Shown piece after piece: positions 48,171 to 58,743 of a stretch of 64,000 bases of DNA; positions within the stretch are counted from its first letter, which is position 1; the number at the start of each line of letters is the position of its first letter. A model generated the notes under the pieces. The model saw only the letters and a program-made list of their open reading frames with translations, was not told the origin of the DNA and did not search any database. The translations under genes were made by a program, and so were the position numbers. This DNA comes from Thalassotalea litorea (GTDB lineage Bacteria; Pseudomonadota; Gammaproteobacteria; Enterobacterales; Alteromonadaceae), in the NCBI RefSeq assembly GCF_005843925.1, contig NZ_VCBC01000015.1, forward strand, positions 62,001 through 126,000. The letters are read 5' to 3'.

Positions 48171-48950
48171 ATGTTGAGCTATTTAAAACTATTATTAAAA
48201 AAATCACTTCCTAGTGCACAAATTGCCGATTTCCAATGCCACTTTTCAAACTGCCGGGCAAACGAAAAACAACAGCAGAAATTTCGTAAAGCGATGCAAA
48301 TTTCCCCTGATCAATCACTGCCGATCAGTTTTGAGTTCATCAGTGCTTTTCCATTTATGTTGCAGGTCATGGCAGATATCCGGTTTGCCTATCCGGCATT
48401 AGGGTTAATCCATCTATCCAGCGAGTTCCAGCGTCACTGTCAGCTGGATCGAAGCCAACCTTTTGATCTGCAATTTAACCTTGTTCAGGGTATTGAGCAC
48501 CCAAAAGGAAAGTTGATAGAAATGCGCATCGAGTTTTATCAACGAGAAAAGCTTTGCCTAACCAACACCAATGTAATGCTAAAACGCATAAAAGGAGCAG
48601 ACGGTGCACCGAAATCCGAACGTGCACGGCTGCCGTTTCAACAACAATATTTTCTGGCGATTAATCATAAGCTTGCGCGCCGTTACGCGAAAGTCAGCGG
48701 CGATTACAATCCAATACATCTTTATGACTTTAGCGCAAAACTGTTTGGGTTTGATCGCGCCATTATTCACGGCATGTACCTTTGTCATCGCTTATTGCTT
48801 GATAAAAAAATCACCTCAGAACATTGTAAGATTGGCTTTAAAAAACCTTGCAAGTTGCCGCAAAAAATCGGTGTATGCCAGCACGACAATAAGCTCTTGG
48901 CGTTCAGCAACGGTGATCAGCTACATATGGAAATCGAGTTACTTGATTGA
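48171..48950 (+). CDS. MaoC-like hot-dog domain protein
   Basis: The 259-residue protein has in its C-terminal half the MaoC/hydratase motif YAKVSGDYNPIHLYDFSAKLFGF followed by AIIHGMYL, with the catalytic Asp and His of R-specific enoyl-CoA hydratases. The N-terminal half looks like a degenerate second hot-dog domain. It probably acts on acyl-thioesters. It is a single gene, so pathway context is absent. Confidence 0.8.
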   Translation: MLSYLKLLLKKSLPSAQIADFQCHFSNCRANEKQQQKFRKAMQISPDQSLPISFEFISAFPFMLQVMADIRFAYPALGLIHLSSEFQRHCQLDRSQPFDLQFNLVQGIEHPKGKLIEMRIEFYQREKLCLTNTNVMLKRIKGADGAPKSERARLPFQQQYFLAINHKLARRYAKVSGDYNPIHLYDFSAKLFGFDRAIIHGMYLCHRLLLDKKITSEHCKIGFKKPCKLPQKIGVCQHDNKLLAFSNGDQLHMEIELLD

Positions 48951-49029
48951 AAATCAGTGTCCTAATTGGGTTGATAAATAACCTCTGAATGTCTATAAGC
49001 TAATAATAACCCTAAAAATTAAGACTATT

Positions 49030-49611
49030 ATGCTTACACACCAGCGCTGCTCTAACTCATTGCTATCTTTGCTTACCGCCAGTATGGTTGTTTTACTGTT
49101 AAGCGGTTGTCAATCTTCTTCAGCGGTTATGGATTATGACACCCAGAAAGATTTTTCAGTGATCAACGAATTTAGCCAGGAGCCGAGTAAACAGGGGATC
49201 AAAAATGATGATTTCACTAACCAGCGACTTTCCAATGCTGTTGAAACCCAATTACTCGCCAAAGGCTTCTCGAAAAGCGCCAACCCACAATCGGAGAAAC
49301 ACATAACCGTCAGTCATTTTATTACCACTCGCACCAAGCAAAATAATTCATCAATCAATATTGGTTTGGGTACCGGACGGTCAGGAAGTAGCAGTTCAGT
49401 GGGTGTTGGCGTCAATACATCGATTCCGGTATCGGGCCGGGAAACGGTTGAAGTGAGAGTGACGATTGACTTTCATCAACAAGGAAAACTGATATGGCGT
49501 GGATATGACACCTTTAATGCCAAAGGTAACGATAGCCCAGAAAAACGCCAGAATAATATTGATAACACGGTTGCCAGTATTCTCGCCTTGTATCCACCAG
49601 GCGAATCTTAA
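49030..49611 (+). CDS. DUF4136-type outer-membrane lipoprotein
   Basis: The 193-residue protein has a lipoprotein signal ending in the lipobox LLSGC (Cys27). The mature part follows the DUF4136 layout: YDTQKDFS, a middle with SINIGLGTGRSGSSSSVGVGV, then VTIDFHQQGKLIWRGYDT and a C-terminal DNTVASILALYPP. The function is unknown. It is a single gene on the plus strand. Confidence 0.82.
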   Translation: MLTHQRCSNSLLSLLTASMVVLLLSGCQSSSAVMDYDTQKDFSVINEFSQEPSKQGIKNDDFTNQRLSNAVETQLLAKGFSKSANPQSEKHITVSHFITTRTKQNNSSINIGLGTGRSGSSSSVGVGVNTSIPVSGRETVEVRVTIDFHQQGKLIWRGYDTFNAKGNDSPEKRQNNIDNTVASILALYPPGES

Positions 49612-49629
49612 TCTCGCTACCATCGATTT

Positions 49630-49674
49630 CTGGGGCCTGGGGCCTGGTGCTTAGATTTAGATTTAGATTTAGAT
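49630..49674 (+). repeat. Tandem arrays (CTGGGGC)3 then (TTAGAT)4
   Basis: Three 7-bp units (the last is CTGGTGC) run directly into four perfect 6-bp TTAGAT units in the spacer between the DUF4136 gene and nqrM. They are non-coding. Confidence 0.9.
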
Positions 49675-49746
49675 TTTAATGTCCTTTAAACAACAAGGCG
49701 GTATTAACTGCCGCTAACACCACCTAAGAGCAAACGATAAACGTAT

Positions 49747-49968
49747 TTAAAGGTTTTTAATATTAATCTGCTCACCCTTGAGCTTTTCCTGACGCTCGCG
49801 TTCCAGCCGCTTTTCACAAGGGTTATCACAATTGCAGGCCTTATCAATTCCTATTGTTGATAAACCACCACAGCTGCCAGCCAGGCTTTTTTGCTGAACA
49901 ATATATCCAACCGCCATAGCAGCCACGATAATAAGAAAAAATGCAAATGTTAATAAAAAGACTGACAT
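49747..49968 (-). CDS. nqrM: Na+-NQR maturation protein NqrM
   Basis: The 73-residue protein has one N-terminal membrane span (about 3-24) followed by the cysteine motif GSCGG...KACNCDNPC. NqrM (DUF539) is needed to insert the iron centre between NqrD and NqrE. It lies 12 bp after apbE and downstream of the nqr operon, the usual place. Confidence 0.95.
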   Translation of the reverse strand: MSVFLLTFAFFLIIVAAMAVGYIVQQKSLAGSCGGLSTIGIDKACNCDNPCEKRLERERQEKLKGEQINIKNL

Positions 49969-49980
49969 AAATCTAACCTG

Positions 49981-51060
49981 TTACTCAGCAACCAGTTGCT
50001 TAAATGAATCGGTTGCCTGCTCTGAAAAACCATTATCGGTTTTTGATATCAAATACACTGCTAAACGATGTTGCTTAGCAAATTTAAAGCCTTTTTCTGG
50101 CCCCATAACTTCAATCGCCGTTGCCAGTCCATCTGCGGTCATTGCCGACGGGTGAACAACCGTAACCGATACCAATTTGTGATCTATCGGCCAGCCAGTG
50201 GCCGGATCTATGGTGTGCGAATAGCGAACGCCATCGACTTCAAAATAGTTTCGATAGTCGCCTGAAGTCGCGACTGCGTTATCGCCGGGCATTATAACCT
50301 TTTGCACAGCCCTTGTCCCGGAAACCGGCTTTTCAACCGCGATTCTCCAGGGTTTGTTATCAATTTTGTAACCTTTAATGCGCATCTCGCCACCGATATC
50401 AACGAGGTAGTTTAGATGGCCGCGTTGCTCGAGCAATTCAGCGACTTTATCTACGGCATACCCTTTCGCGATTGCCGATAGATCCACGTACAAGGCATCC
50501 TGCCTTTTACGTAGCTCATTCCCTTGCAGGACCAGCTTATTAATGCCAATGTTGGATTTCGCGTCGTCGATTTGTTGCTTAGATGGAATTTTTTCCGGGC
50601 GGTTTTCAGGTCCGAAACTCCACAAATTCACAAGCGGTCCTACCGTGACGTCAAGGCTTCCTTGGGTTAATTTAGCCAGGCGAATCGATTCACTTAAAAC
50701 AACTCGTAACTCATCGGATATATTGTAGGCTTGCTCAGCGCTCCCCTGATTAATCAAGGATAACTCTGAAGACTTATCCCAAGTCGACATTTTCTTATTT
50801 AAAGCCACCAGTAATTGATCGACTTCACCGGCGAGATTTTCCTGCTCTATTTGCGGCTTGTTGGCAATCAATTTAACGGTATAAACAATCGGCCCCATGG
50901 TATAACCGCTTAATTGCAATTCTTGCAGAGGCTGTGATGTCGAATCACTTTGTTCTTGCGGGGTATGCGAGGAGGATTGCTCGCTGGGTTTTTGATCTGT
51001 ACAGGCAAATAGCAACGTACACAGCAATGCCACAGCGTAATGAGTAGAGAGAGCGCGCAA
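49981..51060 (-). CDS. apbE: FAD:protein FMN transferase (lipoprotein)
   Basis: The 359-residue protein has a lipobox LLFAC (Cys20). The ApbE domain includes TMGPIVYTV, the VDIGGEMRIKG region, SGDYRNYFE and THxxDPxTGxP-type SHTIDPATGWPI. It attaches FMN by phosphoester bonds to threonines of NqrB and NqrC, whose targets are visible in this locus. It is separated from nqrF by about 150 bp including a terminator, so apbE-nqrM may have its own promoter. Confidence 0.96.
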   Translation of the reverse strand: MRALSTHYAVALLCTLLFACTDQKPSEQSSSHTPQEQSDSTSQPLQELQLSGYTMGPIVYTVKLIANKPQIEQENLAGEVDQLLVALNKKMSTWDKSSELSLINQGSAEQAYNISDELRVVLSESIRLAKLTQGSLDVTVGPLVNLWSFGPENRPEKIPSKQQIDDAKSNIGINKLVLQGNELRKRQDALYVDLSAIAKGYAVDKVAELLEQRGHLNYLVDIGGEMRIKGYKIDNKPWRIAVEKPVSGTRAVQKVIMPGDNAVATSGDYRNYFEVDGVRYSHTIDPATGWPIDHKLVSVTVVHPSAMTADGLATAIEVMGPEKGFKFAKQHRLAVYLISKTDNGFSEQATDSFKQLVAE

Positions 51061-51145
51061 ATCAGTTCCTTAAAGATAAACGACCTTAATTGCGACTCAT
51101 TATAAATGAAATTAAAGAGTCTGACATCCGCACGATTGATACAAC

Positions 51146-51182
51146 AAAAAAAAGGTCAGAACTTTGCAGTCTGACCTTTTCG
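51146..51182 (-). terminator. Terminator of nqrABCDEF (minus strand)
   Basis: On the minus strand, AAAAGGTCAGA and TCTGACCTTTT form an 11-bp perfect stem with a 9-nt loop, followed by eight T in all. It lies 31 bp after nqrF. Confidence 0.9.
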
Positions 51183-51212
51183 ATTCTTTGAAGCCGAGTC
51201 ACTTATCGGGGG

Positions 51213-52436
51213 TTAACCACCAAAGTCATCGAGCATGATATTTTCGTCTTCCACACCTAAGTCTTTCAGCATACCAATCACGGCAGCATTCATCATCGGT
51301 GGACCACACATATAAAATTCACAGTCTTCTGGCGCGTCATGATCACGTAAATAGTTTTCATAAAGAACATTGTGAATGAATCCGGTATAACCTTCCCAGT
51401 TATCTTCCGGTTGCGGATCAGATAATGCCACATGCCAGTCGAAATTTTCATTCTCAGCGGCAAGACCATTAAAGTCGTCTTCATAGAACATTTCACGTGA
51501 TGAACGTGCACCGTACCAGAAGCTGATCTTACGCTTAGATTGTAAACGTTTTAACTGATCGAAAATGTGTGAACGCATTGGCGCCATACCCGCACCACCG
51601 CCAACAAATACCATTTCAGCATCGGTATCTTTGGCAAAGAATTCACCAAATGGACCTGAGATGGTGACTTTATCACCGGCTTTCAGGCTCCAGATATATG
51701 AAGACATTTTACCTGCAGGAAGTGATAGGTTATTAGGCGGCGGCGTAGCAATACGCACGTTTAGCATAATAATACCTTCTTCTTCCGGGTAGTTCGCCAT
51801 TGAATAGGCGCGCAGGGTATCGGTATCAACTTTTGATTCAATATCAAAAAAGCCAAAACGCTCCCAATCGCCACGATATTCTTCGGGGATCTCAAACTCT
51901 TTATATTTGATATGGTGGGCTGGTGCTTCAATTTGAATATAACCACCGGCACGGAACGGTACAGATTCGCCGTCTGGAATGCCAAGTTTCAATTCTTTAA
52001 TGAAGGTTGCTTTGTTATCGTTAGAAATAACTTCACATTCCCATTGTTGAACGCCGAAGATTTCATCTTCCAGTTCAATTTCCATATCTTGCTTAACGTT
52101 TACCTGACAAGATAAACGACAGCCTTCTTTTGCTTCACGTTTCGTGATGTGACCCAATTCAGTCGGCAAGATATCACCACCACCGGAATGTACGTGTACA
52201 AGACACTGACCACAGGTACCACCGCCACCACAGGCAGATGGAACGAAAATACCCTGGTTCGCTAACACGCCCAGTAGCTTGCCGCCCGCAGCAGTTGTTA
52301 CCGCTTTGTCCGGATCGCCATTAATTGCAATGGTAACGTCACCGCTGGCAACAAGTTTGGACTTGGCAAATAGAATTACCAATACCAATGCCAGTACGAT
52401 TGCGGTAAACATCGTTACGCCGAGAATAATTTCCAT
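51213..52436 (-). CDS. nqrF: Na+-NQR subunit F (NADH dehydrogenase flavoprotein)
   Basis: The 407-residue protein has an N-terminal membrane anchor (about 4-24) and a [2Fe-2S] ferredoxin domain with [10 protein letters not shown] and a later Cys. The FAD domain has RAYSMANYP and the NADH domain [12 protein letters not shown]; it ends DFGG. It accepts hydride from NADH and passes electrons into the sodium pump. It is last in nqrABCDEF. Confidence 0.98.
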   Translation of the reverse strand: MEIILGVTMFTAIVLALVLVILFAKSKLVASGDVTIAINGDPDKAVTTAAGGKLLGVLANQGIFVPSACGGGGTCGQCLVHVHSGGGDILPTELGHITKREAKEGCRLSCQVNVKQDMEIELEDEIFGVQQWECEVISNDNKATFIKELKLGIPDGESVPFRAGGYIQIEAPAHHIKYKEFEIPEEYRGDWERFGFFDIESKVDTDTLRAYSMANYPEEEGIIMLNVRIATPPPNNLSLPAGKMSSYIWSLKAGDKVTISGPFGEFFAKDTDAEMVFVGGGAGMAPMRSHIFDQLKRLQSKRKISFWYGARSSREMFYEDDFNGLAAENENFDWHVALSDPQPEDNWEGYTGFIHNVLYENYLRDHDAPEDCEFYMCGPPMMNAAVIGMLKDLGVEDENIMLDDFGG

Positions 52437-52492
52437 CGACTTTTCCTTTAAACTTCACTTGAGGCCAACCGATTAGTTGGCCTGCTTAAACC

Positions 52493-53116
52493 TTATAACG
52501 AGATACCACCGAAGGATAGAAAGCCAAAAGCCATCAAACCTGCAGTAATAAACGTAATCCCTAAACCTTTCAAACCATCAGGTACATCAGAGTACTTCAT
52601 TTTCTCGCGCAGACCCGCAAGCAATACGATAGCTAAAGCCCAGCCAACACCGGAGCCAATACCGTATACAACACTCTCACCTAATGTCAGGTTTTTCGCT
52701 ACCATGAAAGAAACCGCACCAAAAATTGCACAGTTTACGGTAATAAGTGGCAGGAAAATCCCTAGGGCGTTATAAAGTGGCGGGAAGTACTTATCGAGAA
52801 TCATCTCTAAGATTTGTACAAGTGCCGCGATAACACCGATAAAGGTGATAAACGAAAGGAAGCTAAGGTCTACTGATTCTTTCGGATCGGTAATACCTAG
52901 GACACTATCCAAAGCGCCTGGTGCCAGGATACCTTGATAGATGATTTGGTTAACAGGAACCGCGATACCAAGTACAACGATAACCGCAACACCCAGACCA
53001 ATCGCAGTGCTGACTTTCTTTGATACCGCCAGGAAAGTACACATCCCAAGGAAGAAACTTAGGGCGAGATTCTCGATGAAAATCGTTTTAATAAAAAGAC
53101 TTAAATAATGTTCCAT
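52493..53116 (-). CDS. nqrE: Na+-NQR subunit E
   Basis: The 207-residue hydrophobic protein has six spans and is homologous in fold to NqrD and RnfA/E. The [14 protein letters not shown] segment carries the conserved Cys that ligates the intramembrane iron centre with NqrD. It starts 6 bp after nqrD. Confidence 0.97.
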   Translation of the reverse strand: MEHYLSLFIKTIFIENLALSFFLGMCTFLAVSKKVSTAIGLGVAVIVVLGIAVPVNQIIYQGILAPGALDSVLGITDPKESVDLSFLSFITFIGVIAALVQILEMILDKYFPPLYNALGIFLPLITVNCAIFGAVSFMVAKNLTLGESVVYGIGSGVGWALAIVLLAGLREKMKYSDVPDGLKGLGITFITAGLMAFGFLSFGGISL

Positions 53117-53122
53117 GGGTTC

Positions 53123-53752
53123 CTAGTCCTTCTCTACTTGCGCAGGTTTGAACTGGCGAATTGCCCATATAATCAAACCAATGATGAAGAATGAACTGAA
53201 TGGCAGTACCAATAAACCATTTGCCTGATACCAGCCACCGTTTTGGATTAGCGGCAGGATTTCATAATTAAGCAAGGTACCAAAACCAAGTAATTCACGT
53301 ACTGTGGCAACAAGGATAAGGATAAGACCGTAACCTAAACCGTTACCAATACCGTCAAGAAAAGAGACGACAGGTTTTTCTTTCATTGCGAATGCTTCAG
53401 CACGCCCCATTACGATACAGTTGGTAATAATCAAGCCAACAAATACCGCTAGCTCTTTTGAGAGCGCATAGGAAAATGCTTTTAACACCTGGTCAACCAC
53501 GATTACCAAAGACGCAATAATCGCCATTTGTACGATGATACGTACACTTGAAGGTATGTGGTTACGAATGATTGAAATAAACAAGTTCGAAAACGCGGTT
53601 ACAAAGACAACGGCTGCCGTCATAACTAAAGCATTAACCATTGAACTGGTCACTGCCAGAGCAGAACAAATCCCCAGTACCTGTAACGCAATTGGGTTAT
53701 TGTCTACGATAGGAGACGTTAAAACCTTCTTGCTTGAATTAGCGTCACTCAT
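53123..53752 (-). CDS. nqrD: Na+-NQR subunit D
   Basis: The 209-residue six-span protein has [12 protein letters not shown] (conserved Cys) and [13 protein letters not shown], the paired cysteine regions for the intramembrane iron. Its start overlaps the last base of the nqrC stop. Confidence 0.97.
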   Translation of the reverse strand: MSDANSSKKVLTSPIVDNNPIALQVLGICSALAVTSSMVNALVMTAAVVFVTAFSNLFISIIRNHIPSSVRIIVQMAIIASLVIVVDQVLKAFSYALSKELAVFVGLIITNCIVMGRAEAFAMKEKPVVSFLDGIGNGLGYGLILILVATVRELLGFGTLLNYEILPLIQNGGWYQANGLLVLPFSSFFIIGLIIWAIRQFKPAQVEKD

Positions 53753-54522
53753 TAGTTCAGCCCTCCATTACGGTAATTGGCGATAAATGGACCGTAGCCC
53801 TCGTCACCAAACCAGAATACAAACGTTTTTTCAACACCAACACTGGTTAATGTTGCACCGGATAACGCATCAACACCATGGATGTCGCCTTTTTTGGCAC
53901 CACCTTTGATGATTTTGATGGCAACATCACCTTGCTCATCAAAGAGTTTTTTACCTGGCCATAAGGCTTTCCAGTTCGGGTTCAGAATTTCAGCGCCCAA
54001 GCCCGGAGTTTCCTTATGGTCAGAGTAAATGACACTCTTAACCGTGTTTAAATCTTTCTCAAGACCAACATAACCGTGCATCAAATCCCAAAGCCCCGAA
54101 CCAACAATTGGCAGGACGATAGTTTCAATATTTCCGGCTTCATTTTTAATCAAGTAAACCACTGAATTGTCTGCACGACGATTAATGCCGGCAATATCAT
54201 TTTCTGGCTTAGAAGACTTTGATAAATCACGTGCATCGCGACGCTCGTCAAAACCTTGCGCATCACCTTCGATGAACTCACCTGAGTCAAGGTTGATTAA
54301 TTTCGCTTCAACGAATTTGTTATACGTACCAACGATGTCATCGCCAGCCGTCTCTAACAAACCAGAAGCCTCAAGAATTTTGGTCTGCTTATCAAGCAAT
54401 TTGTTTGCTGTTTGCAAAGGCTTTAGCTGTACCGCTGAAAAGGATACTAATGCCGCACACACCAAACATACAGCAACAACGAAACCAACCGTTTTGCCAA
54501 AAGATTCTTTATTACTAGACAT
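53752..54522 (-). CDS. nqrC: Na+-NQR subunit C (FMN-binding)
   Basis: The 256-residue protein has one N-terminal span and a periplasmic FMN domain. The covalent FMN site is visible as [13 protein letters not shown] (the Thr in GAT-L-T). ATG 54522 is used rather than the upstream TTG; the gene overlaps the nqrB stop by 8 bp, indicating translational coupling. Confidence 0.96.
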   Translation of the reverse strand: MSSNKESFGKTVGFVVAVCLVCAALVSFSAVQLKPLQTANKLLDKQTKILEASGLLETAGDDIVGTYNKFVEAKLINLDSGEFIEGDAQGFDERRDARDLSKSSKPENDIAGINRRADNSVVYLIKNEAGNIETIVLPIVGSGLWDLMHGYVGLEKDLNTVKSVIYSDHKETPGLGAEILNPNWKALWPGKKLFDEQGDVAIKIIKGGAKKGDIHGVDALSGATLTSVGVEKTFVFWFGDEGYGPFIANYRNGGLN

Positions 54523-55726
54523 TACGTGCAAGTCTCCGTTTCACATTTGCCTGAACCACGAAGTAATCGAACAGTGGTGCAAACAAGTTAGCGAATAAAA
54601 TCGCCAGCATCATACCTTCAGGGAATGCAGGATTTACCACACGGACAAGAACCACCATGATACCAACCAAAGCACCAAAGAAGTATTTACCTGTGTTGGT
54701 AAAAGACATGGTAACCGGGTCAGTGGCCATAAACATCATACCGAACGCAAAACCACCAACAACTAAGTGCCAATACCAAGGCATAGCAAACATCGCATTG
54801 GTATCACTACCTATGGTGTTAAATAACCACGCAGTAACCACCATACCTAAAAATACGCTGAGCACGATCCGCCAGGAGGCAATTCCTTTATAGAGAATGT
54901 AAGCGCCACCGATAAATATCATCGCCGTCGATACTTCACCAACAGAACCTGGGACAAGTCCCCAGAAGGCATTCCACCAATCTTGGTTCAAGGTGTAAGA
55001 AATCTCACCAACCTGTGCCGCAGCGCCTTGGGCTAACGTCGTTGCACCGGTGAAACCGTCTACGGCAACCCAAACAGAATCGCCAGAGATTTCCGCTGGG
55101 TATGCGAAGAATAGAAACGCACGACCTGCAAGCGCTGGGTTAAGGAAGTTTTTACCTGTACCACCAAAGATTTCCTTAGCAATTACCACACCAAAGGTAA
55201 TACCTAAAGCGACTTGCCATAACGGAATCGATGCTGGAAGAATCAGGGCAAAAAGAATTGAGGTTACGAAGAAGCCTTCGTTTACTTCATGCTTACGAAC
55301 TGCCGCAAAGATCACTTCCCAGAAGCCACCGACAATAAACGTCGTGGCATAAATCGGCAGGAAGAACATTGCGCCGTACAGCATCAGATTAAACCAACCG
55401 GCGTCGGCGCCTAAACTACCGCCAAGCGCATGGAATAAGTTTGCTTGCCAGACATCTGGTAGTGCATAGCCTGCAGCTAACGCTTCGTTTGCCTGGAAAC
55501 CAATGTTATACATACCCCAGAACATTGCCGGGAACACTGCTAGCCAAACCGTGATCATGATACGTTTTAAATCGATACTGTCACGGATATGGGTTTTACC
55601 CTTGGTTACATAACCTGGGGTAAAAATACCGGTCGCAACGGCTTCGTATAACGCAAACCATTTCTCGTGTTTACCGCCTTTTTCAAAATGCGGTTCGATG
55701 TCTTCAATAAAAGTTTTTAAACCCAT
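54515..55726 (-). CDS. nqrB: Na+-NQR subunit B
   Basis: The 403-residue polytopic membrane subunit carries covalent FMN on Thr in [13 protein letters not shown] and holds riboflavin. It forms the main Na+ path in known structures. It begins 2 bp after nqrA. Confidence 0.97.
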   Translation of the reverse strand: MGLKTFIEDIEPHFEKGGKHEKWFALYEAVATGIFTPGYVTKGKTHIRDSIDLKRIMITVWLAVFPAMFWGMYNIGFQANEALAAGYALPDVWQANLFHALGGSLGADAGWFNLMLYGAMFFLPIYATTFIVGGFWEVIFAAVRKHEVNEGFFVTSILFALILPASIPLWQVALGITFGVVIAKEIFGGTGKNFLNPALAGRAFLFFAYPAEISGDSVWVAVDGFTGATTLAQGAAAQVGEISYTLNQDWWNAFWGLVPGSVGEVSTAMIFIGGAYILYKGIASWRIVLSVFLGMVVTAWLFNTIGSDTNAMFAMPWYWHLVVGGFAFGMMFMATDPVTMSFTNTGKYFFGALVGIMVVLVRVVNPAFPEGMMLAILFANLFAPLFDYFVVQANVKRRLARNV

Positions 55727-55728
55727 GT

Positions 55729-57066
55729 CTAACCTTCCTTCTCAATCGTGGTTAGGCAATCACGCAATAGAACTCCGTAGTCGGTTTTACCCGGACATAC
55801 GAAAGTACATAGTGCCAAATCTTCTTCATCCAACTCCAACGCACCCAAAGACTGAGCACCGTCAGTATCACCAGCGCATAAATCGCGAAGTAATAATGTT
55901 GGCAGGATATCCAAAGGCATTACACGTTCATAGTTGCCAATTGGCACCATGGCGCGAGCACTACCGTTGGTGGTTGTCGTCATATTGAACACTTTATTGC
56001 GGAAGAAGTGACTCATATACGCACGAGTGACGGAGAATTTGTTCGGACCTGGATACATATAACCGATAAATTCTTTCTCACGACCTTCAAGCAATGCACT
56101 CACCTGTACGTGATAACGACCTAGGTATGCGTGAACCGCTTTCGCATGGGTACCATTTAATAATGAACCGGATACAACACGAACTTCACCATCGGTTAGC
56201 TGACCTGCAGTTAATTCATCGGTATTGGCACCTAACACGGTACGAACCAGACGAGGCTCTTTTACCGCTGGACCGGCAACAGCAACAACACGTTCAGAGT
56301 TCAATTTACCTGTGGTGAATAACTGACCGAAAGCAATCACATCCTGGTAGCCAAGTTGCCAAACCACTTTGTCTGCAGAAACCGGGCATAAATGGTGGAT
56401 ATGCGTACCAACCAATCCAGCTGGATGCTTACCAGAGAATTCGTTTACGGCAACGCTGTCGGTAACCGGAATATCAGCACCAGGCGCTTTCGAAACAAAT
56501 ACCTTACCAGCTGTAAGGCGAGCAAGTACCTGTAAACCGTATTTAAAGTCTTCGGCTTGATCTTTAATGATTACCGCAGGATCTGCTGCTAATGGATTGG
56601 TATCCATCGCGCTCACGAAGATGGCCACTGGCTCAGATCCCAATGCAGGGATCTTGCTGAATGGACGGGTTCTTAACGCCGTCCACAAACCTGAGTTCAC
56701 AAGGTTTGTTTCAACATCTTCACGAGATAAAGACGATAATTGATCAACAGAGTAAGCAGTGAAGGTTTCTTCTTCGTCACCTTCCACTGCAATCACAACG
56801 GATTGCAAAACACGCTTTTCACCGCGATTAATTTCTTTAACAACACCCGCTGCAGAAGCTGTGAACTTAACGCCAGGGTTCTTTTTGTCTTCAAAAAGTG
56901 CCTGACCTTTTTTAACGCGATCACCTACCCGAACATACATGGTAGGGCGCATGCCCACAAACTCTTCACCAAGCGTTGCGACGGTTTCGATGGCTGGACC
57001 ATCTGAGATTACTTGCTGGGGAGCTCCACTAACAGGAACATCCAGACCCTTTTTTATTGGAATCAT
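55729..57066 (-). CDS. nqrA: Na+-NQR subunit A
   Basis: The 445-residue soluble cytoplasmic subunit opens [14 protein letters not shown], the family start, so I use ATG 57066 and not the TTG four codons earlier. It contacts NqrB near the quinone site. It is first of the operon; about 360 bp upstream separate it from fabV. Confidence 0.96.
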   Translation of the reverse strand: MIPIKKGLDVPVSGAPQQVISDGPAIETVATLGEEFVGMRPTMYVRVGDRVKKGQALFEDKKNPGVKFTASAAGVVKEINRGEKRVLQSVVIAVEGDEEETFTAYSVDQLSSLSREDVETNLVNSGLWTALRTRPFSKIPALGSEPVAIFVSAMDTNPLAADPAVIIKDQAEDFKYGLQVLARLTAGKVFVSKAPGADIPVTDSVAVNEFSGKHPAGLVGTHIHHLCPVSADKVVWQLGYQDVIAFGQLFTTGKLNSERVVAVAGPAVKEPRLVRTVLGANTDELTAGQLTDGEVRVVSGSLLNGTHAKAVHAYLGRYHVQVSALLEGREKEFIGYMYPGPNKFSVTRAYMSHFFRNKVFNMTTTTNGSARAMVPIGNYERVMPLDILPTLLLRDLCAGDTDGAQSLGALELDEEDLALCTFVCPGKTDYGVLLRDCLTTIEKEG

Positions 57067-57361
57067 AACCACTTGCACTACTTTAATAGGAGTTTAAAAC
57101 CAGATGCGAAACGCATTCCGGCCCAGTGTTTCCTGAACCAACTACATTGAAAATCAAGCAGTTGATAAACAGGGGATTTAACTAAAATTTTTTCGGCGCG
57201 AATTTTAGCACGAAACGGCCTCAAAATACCATTGCCGATGCGCGATTAAATCGTAATTAATTGTCGTTAATTATGATTGTTTCGCCTCAGAACTGCTAAC
57301 TGGCAAGGATAAACAGGGTAATCATCTAAAAGTTCGTCATACTAAAGAACGATAAACTAAA
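57067..57361. other. Spacer upstream of the nqr operon
   Basis: No ORF or RNA gene is supported here. It must contain the nqr promoter on the minus strand, but I found no convincing -35/-10 pair. Confidence 0.45.
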
Positions 57362-57397
57362 AACACAAAAAGAGGCAGATATTCATCTACCTCTTGT
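57362..57397 (-). terminator. Terminator of fabV (minus strand)
   Basis: On the minus strand, AAGAGGTAGAT and ATCTGCCTCTT (one G-U pair) close a short loop and run into TTTTTGTGTTTTT. It lies about 30 bp after the fabV stop. Confidence 0.85.
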
Positions 57398-57427
57398 AAA
57401 AATCAAAGCATTAAAATTAATTAAAAA

Positions 57428-58621
57428 TTAACGTTCTAAATGATTAATGGTCACTAAAGGGCTAACATCTTGATCGTAATCAACCTGTTTCATGCCAAAT
57501 CCAAATAATCGCAAGAATTCACTATGATAACCGTTATAATCGGTCATTTCATCAATAGTGTCTGTGCTCACCTCATCCCAAAGTTTTTGTACACGTTCCT
57601 GGACAGAATCTTCTAGCTCTTTGACGTTTTGGCGCAAGCGCCCGGCTTCATCAAGAGTAGGGTTTTGACCATAAAGGTTATCACGGAACAATCCTTGGAT
57701 TTGTTCAATACAGCCTTCATAGGTGCCGTCGGCTTTCATCACTTTGAATAATGCTGAAATATATAACGGCATAATTGGAATTGCCGAGCTTGCCTGAGTA
57801 ACCACGGCATTCAACGAAGTGACAAATGCACTTCCATTTAAGTCTTCGTTTGCCGAATTGATCGCCGATGCGGCACGATCTAAGTCTTCTTTGGCACGAC
57901 CGATTGTCGCTTTACCATAGATTGGCCAGGTAAGTTTTTTGCCGATATAGGTATACGCAACAGTTTTAAAACCAGAAGATAAGACGCCAGCTTCTTTTAA
58001 GGCAGACAGCCAAAGTTCCCAATCTTCACCGCCCATCACTTTAATGGTACCGGCAATTTCCTCTTCGTTTGCTGCATCAACTGACACCGAGTCGATAATA
58101 CGCTTACTGGTGTTTAGGTTTTTGGTGGTAACGTCCTGACCGATTGGCTTTAACGTCGAGGAATAAACTTCACCCGTATCTGGATCAGTACGACGAGGTG
58201 ATGCTAATGAATACACCACCAAATCAATCTCACCCAATTCCTTTTTGATCAAATCGATGGTTTGTTGTTTGATCTCATGGGAAAAAGCGTCGCCGTTAAT
58301 GTTTTTCGACCACAGGCCTTGTTGTTCTGCCGCCTGTTGAAATGCCGCGGTGTTATACCAACCAGCAGATGCGGTACGTTTTTCCGTTGGTTCTTTTTCA
58401 AAGAATACGCCCAAGGTATTTGCACCACTACCAAATGCAGCAGTAATACGCGATGCGAGTCCGTAACCGGTAGATGCACCGATCACCAAAACATTTTTCG
58501 GTTTTTCTGCCGCTTGCGGTTGAGATTTTACATACTCAATCTGTTCATTCACATGGGCAGCACAACCGGTTGGATGCGCGTTAGTACAAATAAATCCACG
58601 GATTTTCGGTTGGATAATCAT
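57428..58621 (-). CDS. fabV: Trans-2-enoyl-ACP/CoA reductase FabV
   Basis: The 397-residue NADH-dependent reductase has the Rossmann motif GASTGYGLASRI, the FabV stretch VVYSLASPRRTDPDTG and the catalytic Tyr/Lys region YTYIGKKLTWPIYGKATIGRAK. It carries out the last step of fatty-acid elongation and is the isoform insensitive to triclosan in Vibrio and Pseudomonas. It is transcribed alone. Confidence 0.96.
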   Translation of the reverse strand: MIIQPKIRGFICTNAHPTGCAAHVNEQIEYVKSQPQAAEKPKNVLVIGASTGYGLASRITAAFGSGANTLGVFFEKEPTEKRTASAGWYNTAAFQQAAEQQGLWSKNINGDAFSHEIKQQTIDLIKKELGEIDLVVYSLASPRRTDPDTGEVYSSTLKPIGQDVTTKNLNTSKRIIDSVSVDAANEEEIAGTIKVMGGEDWELWLSALKEAGVLSSGFKTVAYTYIGKKLTWPIYGKATIGRAKEDLDRAASAINSANEDLNGSAFVTSLNAVVTQASSAIPIMPLYISALFKVMKADGTYEGCIEQIQGLFRDNLYGQNPTLDEAGRLRQNVKELEDSVQERVQKLWDEVSTDTIDEMTDYNGYHSEFLRLFGFGMKQVDYDQDVSPLVTINHLER

Positions 58622-58703
58622 ATTAGGGTTAACCTTGTTTTGTTAAATGCATTAATCAAAATTGCTCTTATGATACCTAAGCTTGCGAGGTAATGAGGTC
58701 AGA

Positions 58704-58723
58704 GCAGACAAAAATTTGTCTGC
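58704..58723 (-). terminator. Perfect stem-loop downstream of dctP
   Basis: GCAGACAAA / TTTGTCTGC forms a 9-bp stem with a two-base loop, 20 bp after the dctP stop on the minus strand. No T-tract follows, so it may protect the transcript 3' end rather than terminate. Confidence 0.4.
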
Positions 58724-58743
58724 CTGAGCATGAATCTTGGTGA

